Source of the DNA: Curtobacterium sp. MCSS17_007
Lineage (GTDB): Bacteria > Actinomycetota > Actinomycetes > Actinomycetales > Microbacteriaceae
Length of the DNA: 64,000 nucleotides
Assembly (NCBI RefSeq): GCF_003234175.2
Contig: NZ_CP126257.1
Coordinates: 186,001 to 250,000 of the forward strand
Direction: 5' to 3'
Shown: positions 6,937 to 14,666 of the stretch, piece by piece
Position numbering within the stretch: position 1 is the first letter of the stretch
Layout: every line of letters begins with the position of its first letter
Program-made: the position numbers and the translations under genes
The notes under the pieces: generated by a model
The model's database searches: none
Seen by the model: the letters and a program-made list of their open reading frames with translations, nothing else
What the model was told of the DNA's origin: nothing

Positions 6937-8955
6937 CTAGACCAGCGCCGTGAAGGACGCGTCGCGCACGAGCAGCGTCGTCGCGTCACCCTCGACGGCC
7001 TGGTCGGGGTCGCTCGACAGACCGAGCGACCAGCTGCCGCCGCCCGGCTTCTCCGGCAGCGTGAACTCGACGGTGGTGTCCGATGCGTTCAGCAGCGCCG
7101 CGACGGTGTCGTCCCCGCGCTGCAGCACGAGGATCACCGCGCGGTTGCCGCTGTCGGCCCAGTCGCCCTCCTCGAACCCCTGCGCATCGGCGCGGAGCAC
7201 CTGCACGGTCGAGTCGGAGTGCTCCGGCGCGGTGCGGTACCACTCCGGGCGGAGCGCCTCGTGCGCCTTGCGGAACGCGATCGCCGCCGTCGTGAACGCC
7301 AGCAGGTCCTGGTCGGCCGCCTGCCAGTCGAACCACGAGATCTCGTCGTCCTGGCAGTACGCGTTGTTGTTGCCGCCCTGCGAGCGTGCGATCTCGTCGC
7401 CGCCCAGCATCATCGGGATGCCCGCCGACAGCATGAGCGTGCCGAGGAAGTTCCGACGCTGGCGGTCGCGGTAGTCGTTCACCGCGCCGTCGTCGGTCGG
7501 GCCCTCGATCCCGCCGTTGAACGACGTGTTGTTGCTCTCGCCGTCGTTGTTGTCCTCACCGTTGGCCTCGTTGTGCTTCTCGGCGTACATCGTCAGGTCG
7601 GCGAGCGTGAAGCCGTCGTGCGCGGTGACGAAGTTCACCGAGCAGAGCGGCGAGCGGCGGGAGCCCTCGTACACGTCGGGGGAGCCGAGCGTGCGCTGGA
7701 CGGCGTCGCCGAGCGTGCCCTCGTCGCCGCGCCAGAACGCGCGCAGGTCGTCGCGGTACTTGCCGTTCCACTCCGACCAGTCGGCCGGGAACCCACCGAC
7801 CTGGTAGCCGGCGGTGTCCCACGGCTCGGCGATCATCTTCACCTCGCGGAGCACCGGGTCCTGGTGGATGATGTCGAGGAACGCGGAGTGCTTCTCGGCC
7901 TCGCCGTCCTGACGGGTCAGGGTCGTCGCGAGGTCGAAGCGGAAGCCGTCGACGTGCATCTCCTCGACCCAGTAGCGGAGCGAGTCCGTGATCAGCCCGA
8001 GGGCCGACGGGTGCGACACGTTGAGCGAGTTGCCCGTGCCCGTCGTGTCGAAGTAGTTCGCCTCGTCACCCTCGACCAGGCGGTAGTACGCCTGGTTGTC
8101 GATGCCCTTGAAGGACAGGGTCGGGCCCATGTGGTTGCCCTCGGCGGTGTGGTTGTAGACGACGTCCATGATGACCTCGAGCCCCGCGGCGTGCAGGGCC
8201 TTGACCATCTCCTTGAACTCGGTGACCTGCTGGCCGGCCGTGCCCGAGGACGAGTACTCGTCGTGCGGTGCGAAGAAGCCGATGCTGTTGTAGCCCCAGT
8301 AGTTGCGCAGGCCCTTGTCGGCGAGCGTCGAGTCCTGCACGAACTGGTGCGTCGGCAGCAGCTCGACGGCGGTGACGCCGAGGTCGGTCAGGTGCTTGAT
8401 CGCCGCCGGGTGCGCCAGGCCCGCGTACGTGCCGCGGATCTCCTCGGGCACGTCGGGGTGCTGCTTCGTGAAGCCCTTGACGTGCACCTCGTAGACGACG
8501 GTGTCGCGGTACGGGGTGCGCAGGAGGGTGTCGCCCTCCCAGTCGAACGCGCGGTCGGCGACGACGGACTTCGGCATGGCGCTCGCCGAGTCGGTCTCGT
8601 CGATCTGGTCGGGGTCCTCCATGTCGTGGCCGAACAGTGCCTGGCCCCACTCGTACGAGCCGTCGACGGCGGTGGCGTAGGGGTCGAGGAGGAGCTTGGC
8701 GGCGTTGTGGCGGAGGCCGTTCGCCGGGTCCCACGCGCCGTGCACGCGGAAGCCGTAGCGGGTGCCGACGGTCACGTCGGGCACCACGTCGTGGAAGGTG
8801 TAGCCGGTGCGGTTGCGGAGCTCGGTGCGGTGTTCGGTGCCGTCCTCGTCGAAGCGGCAGAACTCCACACGTTCGGCGGTGCTGGAGAAGAGCGCGACGT
8901 TGGCGCCGCCCTCGACGAGCGTGACGCCGAGCGGGGTGCGGGAGGAAGTGGTCAT
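6937..8955 (-). CDS. glgX: Glycogen debranching enzyme GlgX
   Basis: A 672-residue GH13 protein, full length for bacterial GlgX/isoamylase-type debranching enzymes. It hydrolyses alpha-1,6 branch points of phosphorylase-limit glycogen. An N-terminal CBM48-like domain (about 1-110) precedes the barrel. The four GH13 regions are visible: DVVYNHTAEG at 264-273, DGFRFDLATT at 336-345 with nucleophile Asp341, IAEPWD at 375-380 with acid/base Glu377, and TAHDGFTL at 444-451 with the stabilising Asp447. A C-terminal beta domain closes the protein. The ATG at 8955 follows AGAAGGG. It lies 56 bases downstream of the OBAP-like gene on the same strand, so the two are probably co-transcribed. Confidence 0.95.
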   Translation of the reverse strand: MTTSSRTPLGVTLVEGGANVALFSSTAERVEFCRFDEDGTEHRTELRNRTGYTFHDVVPDVTVGTRYGFRVHGAWDPANGLRHNAAKLLLDPYATAVDGSYEWGQALFGHDMEDPDQIDETDSASAMPKSVVADRAFDWEGDTLLRTPYRDTVVYEVHVKGFTKQHPDVPEEIRGTYAGLAHPAAIKHLTDLGVTAVELLPTHQFVQDSTLADKGLRNYWGYNSIGFFAPHDEYSSSGTAGQQVTEFKEMVKALHAAGLEVIMDVVYNHTAEGNHMGPTLSFKGIDNQAYYRLVEGDEANYFDTTGTGNSLNVSHPSALGLITDSLRYWVEEMHVDGFRFDLATTLTRQDGEAEKHSAFLDIIHQDPVLREVKMIAEPWDTAGYQVGGFPADWSEWNGKYRDDLRAFWRGDEGTLGDAVQRTLGSPDVYEGSRRSPLCSVNFVTAHDGFTLADLTMYAEKHNEANGEDNNDGESNNTSFNGGIEGPTDDGAVNDYRDRQRRNFLGTLMLSAGIPMMLGGDEIARSQGGNNNAYCQDDEISWFDWQAADQDLLAFTTAAIAFRKAHEALRPEWYRTAPEHSDSTVQVLRADAQGFEEGDWADSGNRAVILVLQRGDDTVAALLNASDTTVEFTLPEKPGGGSWSLGLSSDPDQAVEGDATTLLVRDASFTALV

Positions 8956-9011
8956 GATGCCCTTCTAGTGGTCGGTGTCTGTGCTCCGGCGTCGGCGGCG
9001 TACCCCGGGCG

Positions 9012-9743
9012 TCACGGTTGTCCGTCCTCCGCGTCGACGACGCCCGGCGTCGGGGTCGTGCCGGTGAAGGCGTCGCGCATCGTCCGCACGCCGCGCTGCG
9101 GGTGTGCGCGGTCGAGGTACCGCGCCCGCGAGGCCTTCCGCGGCTCGGGGTCCGTGCCCATCACCCGGTTCCGGTCCTGCTGCAGGGCGCTGTCCACCTC
9201 GCCCTCGCGGTTGAACGACCACATGAGCATCGGGTCGCCCGTGGGCAGCGGTTCGGCCGGGTGCGGGCCCATCGGCGTGCTGTGCCAGGTGTGCCAGGTC
9301 TTGCCGTACGAGTTCACGAGGTGCCCCATGAGCTCGGTCTCGACGGCGACCGGCAGGCCCGGCGCCACGAGCTCGCCGGAGAACACCTCGTGGTTGTGCG
9401 GGTGCCACGACGGCTGCTCGTCCTCGGGCAACGAGGCGAAGAGTCGTTCGGACACGATGTACTCGATGCCGATGAGGTTCGCGTCGGCCGTGTTGCCGTC
9501 GAACAGCACGCACTGCAGCATCTCGCCGTTGACGACCTTGCAGTAGTGGTGCGCCTCCATCTGCAGGTCGGGTTCGCCCTTGACGCAGTGGAAGCCGACG
9601 ACGTACACGTCGAAGCCCTTCAGCGGCGCGTGCTGCTGGAGCACGGCGGCACCGCGGTCGAGGAGCGCCAGCTCGAAGCCCCTGCCCTCGCCGGGTGGGG
9701 TGGTGCCGGCCTTCCGGTCCGGTACGCCGGGTGTGATCGCCAC
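9012..9743 (-). CDS. OBAP-like (DUF1264) protein
   Basis: A 243-residue soluble protein resembling the oil-body-associated protein (DUF1264) family known in plants, fungi and some bacteria. The characteristic stretch runs from FDVYVVGFHCVKGEP through EAHHYCKVVNGEMLQCVLFDG, then GIEYIVSERLF, WHPHNHEVFSGELVAPGLP and MGHLVNSYGKTWHTWH. These are rich in His and Cys but no catalytic mechanism is established. The start is the GTG at 9743, 7 bases after AGGAGG; the frame continues upstream to 9830, where it would cross the terminator at 9810-9858. No membrane segment or signal peptide is visible. It probably forms a unit with glgX. In plants the family is linked to lipid bodies; its role here is unknown. 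Confidence 0.8.
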   Translation of the reverse strand: MAITPGVPDRKAGTTPPGEGRGFELALLDRGAAVLQQHAPLKGFDVYVVGFHCVKGEPDLQMEAHHYCKVVNGEMLQCVLFDGNTADANLIGIEYIVSERLFASLPEDEQPSWHPHNHEVFSGELVAPGLPVAVETELMGHLVNSYGKTWHTWHSTPMGPHPAEPLPTGDPMLMWSFNREGEVDSALQQDRNRVMGTDPEPRKASRARYLDRAHPQRGVRTMRDAFTGTTPTPGVVDAEDGQP

Positions 9744-9809
9744 GGTGGGCCTCCTCGCGTCGTGGGGTCCGACGCTGCCCCCGTCGCCCTGGTCGTCGAC
9801 CCAGGACGT

Positions 9810-9858
9810 GACGAACGGGAGGCTCCCCACCGGACCGGTGGGGAGCCTCCCGTTCGTC
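9810..9858 (-). terminator. 24-bp perfect hairpin downstream of msrA
   Basis: A perfect 24-bp inverted repeat with a single-base centre (GACGAACGGGAGGC arm start, matching GCCTCCCGTTCGTC). It sits 31 bases after the msrA stop and before the OBAP gene, so it separates two same-strand units. Confidence 0.75.
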
Positions 9859-9889
9859 GTGTGGTCACGTCGTCACGCGACCGCCGCGA

Positions 9890-10411
9890 TCACGCGTTCG
9901 CGGTGGCCTCGTCGCGGTGCGGGAGCTTCCAGCCCGGGCGCACGAAGTGGCAGGTGTACCCGGCGGGGTACTTCTCGAGGTAGTCCTGGTGCTCCTCCTC
10001 GGCCTCCCAGAAGTCACCCGCGGGCTCGACCTCGGTGACGACCTTGCCCGGCCAGATGCCCGAGGCGTCGACGTCGGCGATGGTGTCGAGCGCGACCTGG
10101 CGCTGCTCGTCGTCCGTGAAGAAGATCGCCGAGCGGTAGCTGCGGCCGACGTCGTTGCCCTGCCGGTCCTTCGTGGACGGGTCGTGGATCTGGAAGAAGA
10201 ACTCGAGCAGGTCGCGGTACGAGATCTGCGCCGGGTCGAAGACGATCTCGACGGACTCGGCGTGGTCGCCGTGGTTCCGGTACGTGGCGTCCGGGGTGTC
10301 ACCGCCGGAGTAGCCGACGCGCGTGCTGATGACACCCGGACGGCGACGGAGGAGCTGCTGCGCTCCCCAGAAACACCCGCCGGCGAGGATGGCGGTCTCG
10401 GTCGTGGTCAT
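9890..10411 (-). CDS. msrA: Peptide-methionine (S)-S-oxide reductase MsrA
   Basis: A 173-residue protein with the MsrA active site GGCFWG at 11-16, catalytic Cys13, and conserved [19 protein letters not shown] and FFFQIHDP segments. It reduces methionine-S-sulfoxide in proteins, repairing oxidative damage, with electrons from thioredoxin. A second cysteine lies at 154 (YTCHF), a candidate resolving Cys; the C-terminal tail is short compared with E. coli MsrA. The ATG at 10411 follows AGGAGG at 6 bases. It is monocistronic, bounded by a strong hairpin downstream. Confidence 0.95.
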   Translation of the reverse strand: MTTTETAILAGGCFWGAQQLLRRRPGVISTRVGYSGGDTPDATYRNHGDHAESVEIVFDPAQISYRDLLEFFFQIHDPSTKDRQGNDVGRSYRSAIFFTDDEQRQVALDTIADVDASGIWPGKVVTEVEPAGDFWEAEEEHQDYLEKYPAGYTCHFVRPGWKLPHRDEATANA

Positions 10412-10610
10412 GGTGGCCTCCTGGGGGTCGTCGTACCGCTGGCTGCGGCATCACCGGGTGCAACCGGCGCTCGGGCGCAGGTGTTCCCGGGTCCCCATCG
10501 TGCCGCGTCCACCCGGATGACTGCTGTCCGATGACGGCTCCGGCTCGGTCGGTGTCCGCGGACCGCCGCCACGCCGGCGACCCTCGCCGGTGTCCTGGTG
10601 GTGGTCTACC

Positions 10611-10630
10611 ATTCGAACACACGTTCGAAT
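10611..10630 (+). promoter_or_regulatory. Perfect LexA/SOS box
   Basis: TCGAAC-ACAC-GTTCGA at 10613-10628 matches the actinobacterial LexA consensus exactly and extends to an 8-4-8 palindrome (ATTCGAAC/GTTCGAAT). It ends 12 bases before the ATG of the next gene, so LexA binding would block its promoter. Confidence 0.85.
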
Positions 10631-10642
10631 CGGGAGGTCGAG

Positions 10643-10903
10643 ATGATGTTGACGCACGAGGTCGCCACGGTGTGGTGGGAGCGCGGCGTGCCGGACCGGA
10701 TGGTGTGGCGTGACCGTCGCTGGCGGGTGAGCGACACCCCGACGCGGCTGACGGCGACGGCGGAGTTCCTGCCGTCGGCGATGACCCACGCGCCCGAGCG
10801 CACGGTGGGGTGGCGCTTCCAGGTGAGCAACGAGGGCGACGCGGTCGTCGTCGACATCGTGCCCGACGGGGACGGCTGGGTGGTCGCGCGCACCTGGCTC
10901 TGA
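10643..10903 (+). CDS. Small SOS-controlled protein of unknown function
   Basis: An 86-residue soluble protein. The start is one of two adjacent ATGs (10643 or 10646); GGGAGG at 10632-10637 suits either. Its PDRMVWRDRRWRV core recalls small actinobacterial proteins of the DUF6504 type, some of which sit beside the imuB/dnaE2 mutagenesis genes; I am not certain of membership. It has many Trp (VWWERG, WRDRRW, VGWRFQV, DGWVVARTW) and a central beta-rich half. A perfect LexA box lies directly upstream, so it should be induced by DNA damage. It stands alone, between msrA (divergent) and a TetR gene (convergent). Function unknown. Confidence 0.75.
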   Translation: MMLTHEVATVWWERGVPDRMVWRDRRWRVSDTPTRLTATAEFLPSAMTHAPERTVGWRFQVSNEGDAVVVDIVPDGDGWVVARTWL

Positions 10904-10970
10904 GCGCGGTCGCGGTGCCGTCCTGGTCCGGTCCTGTGCCCGGTGCGCCCCGACGGCCCGCTCGCCGGGG

Positions 10971-11579
10971 TCAGGGCACGAGCGTGGCTGCCAGTCCGCG
11001 GACGAGCAGCCGGCGGGCACGCTCGGTCGCATGGCCGTCGGGGTCGCTCCAGGCCGCCCGGCCGAGACCGTCGACCAGGGCGAGCACGGCGTCCGCCACC
11101 ACCGCGGTCGGCTCCGCGAGCTCGACCCCGTGCCGCACGGACCACCGGCTGATCCCGGACGCGATCCCGTCGTGCCAGAGCGTGCGTTCCGCCGATGCGA
11201 GTGCGTCGTCGCCGTCGAGGGCGGTCCCGCTCACCGCCTCGAGCAGCCGGAACCGCTCGGGCTCCTGCCGCACCAGGTCGAGCCAGGCGCCGATCCCCGC
11301 GTCGAGCGCGCCGAGCAGGTCGCCATGCGCGTCGGCGGCGGCGAGCACCCGGGGCAGGACGTCACGCGCCTGCCGCTCGAGCAGCGCGACGACGAGGTTC
11401 CGCCGGGCACCGAACACGTAGTGCACCACGCCGTGGGCGACCCCGGCCCGGTCGGCGACCGCCCGCGTCGTCAGGCCCGGCAGCCCGGAGTCGCGGACGA
11501 CCAGTGCGGCGGCGTCGAGGAGCTCGTCACGACGGTCGGCGCGGCTCCGGTACCCACGCGGGCGCTGCTCCTCGATCAC
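10971..11579 (-). CDS. TetR-family transcriptional regulator
   Basis: A 202-residue regulator. The N-terminal helix-turn-helix covers about residues 10-60: RDELLDAAALVVRDSG, then TTRAVADRAGVAHGVVHYVFGARRNLVVALL, the classical TetR pattern. The rest is the all-helical ligand and dimer domain. The start is the GTG at 11579; no ATG fits. It is divergent from the GNAT gene at 11659, with 79 bases between them that include a short inverted repeat, so it likely controls that gene and itself. Ligand unknown. Confidence 0.85.
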   Translation of the reverse strand: MIEEQRPRGYRSRADRRDELLDAAALVVRDSGLPGLTTRAVADRAGVAHGVVHYVFGARRNLVVALLERQARDVLPRVLAAADAHGDLLGALDAGIGAWLDLVRQEPERFRLLEAVSGTALDGDDALASAERTLWHDGIASGISRWSVRHGVELAEPTAVVADAVLALVDGLGRAAWSDPDGHATERARRLLVRGLAATLVP

Positions 11580-11627
11580 ACAGGCAGCGTACGGCGTGGC
11601 CCCAGGACTCCTCGGCATGCTGGATTC

Positions 11628-11639
11628 GGCCACATGGCC
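11628..11639. promoter_or_regulatory. Candidate TetR operator, GGCCA-CA-TGGCC
   Basis: A 5-2-5 inverted repeat in the 79-base gap between the divergent TetR and GNAT genes. It is flanked by two direct copies of GATTCG. Short, so only suggestive. Confidence 0.35.
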
Positions 11640-11658
11640 AGATTCGTGAGGAGCCCCG

Positions 11659-12273
11659 ATGACGATCACCGTCCGCCCTGCGTCCGAGTCCGAGGTCGCC
11701 GCCGCCGCGGCCGTGCTGGCCGAGGCCTTCGCCGAGGACCCGGTCCTGCTCGAGTTCCGCCCGCCCCGCCCCGGCGAGGACCGCATCGCCGTGCTCGGCG
11801 ACCTGTTCACCGCGCTCATCAGATCGGTCCCCGCCACGTCACGCGCCCTCGACGTCGCGCTCGACGGGCAGCGGATCGTCGGTGCCGCGCTCTGGGAGGC
11901 CCCTCGTCCGCACGCCGGTGCCGTCGAGTCCTTCGTCGCACAGGTCCCGGCGTTCCTCCGGGTGCTCGGCGTCGGCGGTGCGCTGCGTGCCGTCCGACAC
12001 CTGCGTCGCATGGACCGCGCGCGCCCCGCGGCCCCGCACTGGTACCTGGCGGAGATCGGGGTCGCTGCGGCCGCACGTGGTCGGGGTGTCGGGGGACTCC
12101 TGCTCGAGCACGCCCTCGACCGGGTCGACCGCCGGCGGCAGGACGCGTACCTGGAGTCGTCCACGCCGCACAACCGGCGGCTCTACCGGCGGCACGGGTT
12201 CGGCGACGGCGCTCCGATCACGGGGGTGGGCGACGCTGCGCCGATCTCGATGTGGCGACCCGCCGTCGTGTGA
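11659..12273 (+). CDS. GNAT-family N-acetyltransferase
   Basis: A 204-residue acetyltransferase. The acetyl-CoA pyrophosphate loop (motif A) is IGVAAAARGRGVGGLLLEHAL at about 133-153, with R/Q-x-x-G-x-G/A in the form RGRGVG; LESSTPHNRRLYRRHGF follows as motif B, where the Asn and Tyr shape the active site. The start ATG at 11659 follows GAGGAG. It is divergent from a TetR regulator that probably controls it, an arrangement common for resistance or detoxification acetyltransferases. Acceptor substrate unknown. Confidence 0.85.
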   Translation: MTITVRPASESEVAAAAAVLAEAFAEDPVLLEFRPPRPGEDRIAVLGDLFTALIRSVPATSRALDVALDGQRIVGAALWEAPRPHAGAVESFVAQVPAFLRVLGVGGALRAVRHLRRMDRARPAAPHWYLAEIGVAAAARGRGVGGLLLEHALDRVDRRRQDAYLESSTPHNRRLYRRHGFGDGAPITGVGDAAPISMWRPAVV

Positions 12274-12304
12274 CCGGGGCGGGCGACGTCGCTCGCGGCC
12301 CCGC

Positions 12305-13330
12305 TCACGCTCCGGCCCGGAGCTCCCTGACCAGCGCCCGGACCACGTCCGCGACCACGTCGGGCCGCTCGGTGGGGACCATGTGGCCGCTGCCGCCGGC
12401 CACCACGAGGGTGCTGTCGGACGACAGGTGCAGCATGCGGCGCTGCCCGTCCTGCCAGATCTCCTCGAGGCGTCGTCCCGTCGCGGTGTCGATCCCGGCG
12501 GCGGCGTAGTCCTGGGGCACGCCACGGGCGATCACCCGGACGGGGAGGCTCCCGAGGTCCTGGCCGCGGAGCGCTCGTTCCGTCGGTGCGATGTGGTCCG
12601 CCTCGGCCTGCTTCGTCGCGAAGTAGGTGGGCGACGCGGTGACGTCGAGGAACTCGCGACGGCCTGCCGGCGGCACCATCCCGTCCAGCAGGGCTCCTCC
12701 TCCGATGCGCAGGGCGCCGACGGCGTGGAGGGAGCGTCCGACCCACGGCGGGATCGTCCCCGCTCCGGCGCCGTCGGGCAGCAGGTGCGCGGTGCGCCGG
12801 GCATCGTCCTCGGGGCGGGCGTCGACCAGCACGAGACCGGCGACCTCTCCGGGGTGCTCACGCGCGTACTCGCGGACGTAGAGCCCGCCGAGGCTGTGTC
12901 CGACCAGGACGTAGGGCTGCGGTGCGCCGATCGTGCGGAGCGCCGTGCGGAGGTCGTCGACCACCGCTCGGGCCGTCCGCGGTCGGGGCGAGGGCTCGCT
13001 GCGTGCGATGCCGGCGCGGTCGTACGCCACCACGGTCGTCGTCGGAGCGAGCCGGTCCGTGACCGCCTCCCATCCCGATGCCGCCTCGCCGCTCCCGGCT
13101 TCGAGGACGACCGTCGGCCCGCCGGTGCCACGCTGCACCACGTGGAGCAGGTGGCCGCCCACGTCGACCATCCGGCCCGGCGCCGGGTGGGACGCACGGC
13201 CGGCTGCCGCACTGAGGTGCTCGTAGCCGGCACCGAGGAGCGGGACGAGGCAGAGGAGGGCGGCGGCCACCGCCAGGGCGACTCGACGCCGACGTGGTCT
13301 TCTGGGTACGACTGTGCTCACGAGTGCCAT
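12305..13330 (-). CDS. Membrane-anchored alpha/beta-hydrolase
   Basis: A 341-residue protein with an Arg-rich N-terminus and one membrane segment at about 17-36, so the hydrolase domain is probably outside the membrane. The fold shows YDRAGIARSE (oxyanion side), nucleophile elbow VGHSLGG with Ser146, LVLVDARPEDD with a candidate acid near 170, and GGSGHMVP with His316 near the C-terminus. All three catalytic residues are present. The family includes esterases, lipases and haloperoxidase-like enzymes; the substrate cannot be told. It starts at ATG 13330, downstream of the zinc-uptake terminator, and converges on the GNAT gene. Confidence 0.82.
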   Translation of the reverse strand: MALVSTVVPRRPRRRRVALAVAAALLCLVPLLGAGYEHLSAAAGRASHPAPGRMVDVGGHLLHVVQRGTGGPTVVLEAGSGEAASGWEAVTDRLAPTTTVVAYDRAGIARSEPSPRPRTARAVVDDLRTALRTIGAPQPYVLVGHSLGGLYVREYAREHPGEVAGLVLVDARPEDDARRTAHLLPDGAGAGTIPPWVGRSLHAVGALRIGGGALLDGMVPPAGRREFLDVTASPTYFATKQAEADHIAPTERALRGQDLGSLPVRVIARGVPQDYAAAGIDTATGRRLEEIWQDGQRRMLHLSSDSTLVVAGGSGHMVPTERPDVVADVVRALVRELRAGA

Positions 13331-13386
13331 GGTAGTACGAGCGTGCTAGAACGGCTGAGCGGGGTTGCGCAGCGAGCCGACCACGC

Positions 13387-13434
13387 GACGGACGGGAGGC
13401 GCGGTACCGGCTGGTACCGCGCCTCCCGTCCGTC
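13387..13434 (-). terminator. 22-bp perfect hairpin ending the zinc-uptake cluster
   Basis: Two perfect 22-base arms (GACGGACGGGAGGC... / ...GCCTCCCGTCCGTC) around a GGCT loop, 18 bases after the stop of the AztD-like gene. Same family as the hairpins at 45891 and 49370. Confidence 0.75.
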
Positions 13435-13452
13435 AGGTGGTGCTGTCGACGG

Positions 13453-14637
13453 TCAGGCGACCGCGATCTCGTTGGGGACGCCCGGCAGCTCGTCGCTCGA
13501 GGCGACGACCTTCCCGGTCGTGAGGTCCACCGCGTGGAGCTTCCGCTCCGCGGGGTCGGTCACGTACGCGACGTCACCGACGACCTTGAGTGCGGGGTGG
13601 GCGTCCTGCCACTCGGCCGGACCCTCCCAGGCGTCGATGACGTCGAACGTCTCGATGGGCTCGCCGGTCTCGACGTCGAACGTGTGCAGGGCGCCGTCGG
13701 AGCCGAGGATCACGGCCTCGTCGTCCGGGCCGCGGGCGATGTCGCGGAAGGTGAAGCCGACGCCCTCCGGCATGTCGGTCACGCGGTACTCGCCGGACGC
13801 GGCGTCGATCAGGGCGACCTGGTCGAGCAGGTAGCCCTCGCTGTCCGGGTCGTCGTTGTAGTCGCCGACCGCGATCGAGCTCGTCTCGGTGGTGAACAGG
13901 TTGCCCGTGCGGCCGTACTCGGTCGGGGCGTCGATCTTCGTGAACGCGCCGTCCTGGTAGACCAGGGCGCCGTCCGTGCAGCCGAAGACGGCGACCTCGT
14001 CCTGCACCGCGCCCTCGCCGTGCACGCTCGGGCAGTCCTCGGAGCGGGTGAGCTCCTTGCCGCTCTCGTCGAGGGCGCGGACGCCGGAGCGGGACTCCTC
14101 GGTGCCGATCGTGGTGAGGAGCGTGCCGTCCTCGAGCACGATCGCGACGCCGTGGTGGGCGGCCTCGGACTCCGTGGTCTCGACCTCGGGGAGCGTCGCG
14201 CCGTCGAGGTCGTCGTGCTCGAAGACGGTGACGTCGCCGCTGCCGTCGGCGAAGAGCGCGGTCGTGTCGCCGTGCACGACCGCGTGACCGCCGGTGTCGG
14301 CCGGGAAGACCGCGTCGGTCAGGGCCGGGTCGGCGGCGGTGTCGAGGACCTGGAAGCCCTCGGGCACGGTGACCAGCACGTGGCGGCCGTCGCCGGCCGG
14401 GTTCACGCGGGTGAAGCCGTCGATCGCGTCGTCGGCGACGACCTGCAGGTCCTGGTCGAGGGTCAGCAGGCCGCCGTCGTAGGTGAGGACGATCCGGTCG
14501 CCGTCGGCCGCCGCGGCCTTCGTGGTGCGGCTGCCCTCGGCCTCCGCGTCGGCCGGGGTGGTCGAGCAGCCGGTGAGGACCAGGGCTGCGGCGCCGAGCA
14601 GGGCTGCGGGCGCGAGCGTGGTGCGCAGAGTTGTCAT
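13453..14637 (-). CDS. aztD: AztD-like zinc metallochaperone lipoprotein (copy 1)
   Basis: A 394-residue exported lipoprotein: signal segment ALLGAAALVLTGC with lipobox Cys24, then an acidic repetitive domain of beta-propeller type (repeated G/D-rich strands ending in VTVFEHDD, VAVFGCTDGALV, LHTFDVETGEP, LHAVDLTTGKV). AztD proteins hand zinc to the AztC binding protein. Here the protein would be tethered to the outer membrane face next to AztC. It is the last gene of the reverse-strand cluster, 29 bases after aztC, with a Zur-like site in that gap, so it may also be expressed from its own zinc-controlled promoter. Two conserved Cys around AVFGC and RSEDC could pair. Identification rests on context plus propeller pattern. 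Confidence 0.75.
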   Translation of the reverse strand: MTTLRTTLAPAALLGAAALVLTGCSTTPADAEAEGSRTTKAAAADGDRIVLTYDGGLLTLDQDLQVVADDAIDGFTRVNPAGDGRHVLVTVPEGFQVLDTAADPALTDAVFPADTGGHAVVHGDTTALFADGSGDVTVFEHDDLDGATLPEVETTESEAAHHGVAIVLEDGTLLTTIGTEESRSGVRALDESGKELTRSEDCPSVHGEGAVQDEVAVFGCTDGALVYQDGAFTKIDAPTEYGRTGNLFTTETSSIAVGDYNDDPDSEGYLLDQVALIDAASGEYRVTDMPEGVGFTFRDIARGPDDEAVILGSDGALHTFDVETGEPIETFDVIDAWEGPAEWQDAHPALKVVGDVAYVTDPAERKLHAVDLTTGKVVASSDELPGVPNEIAVA

Positions 14638-14651
14638 GCCGTTCACTGTAC

Positions 14652-14666
14652 TGATTCTCATTCTCA
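14652..14666 (-). promoter_or_regulatory. Zur-box-like site before aztD copy 1
   Basis: On the reverse strand the site reads TGAGAATGAGAATCA, matching 11 of 15 positions of the actinobacterial Zur consensus TGAAAATGATTTTCA. It occupies the gap between the aztC stop and the aztD start, 14 bases upstream of the ATG. It is an AT-rich island in GC-rich DNA. Confidence 0.55.

Noticed and set aside
4031..6940. Very long open frame on the forward strand opposite the permease and glycohydrolase genes
   Set aside because: Low-complexity Arg/Gly/Asp translation with no domain; the opposite-strand genes have clear family motifs. Typical shadow of GC-rich coding DNA.
7219..9546. Long forward-strand frame opposite glgX and the OBAP gene
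   Set aside because: No ribosome site and no domain, and its Val/Arg/Ala/Gly-rich content mirrors the reverse-strand codons.
10600..10640. GTTCGAATC resembles a tRNA T-loop
   Set aside because: It is half of a perfect LexA palindrome, and no acceptor, D or anticodon stems surround it.
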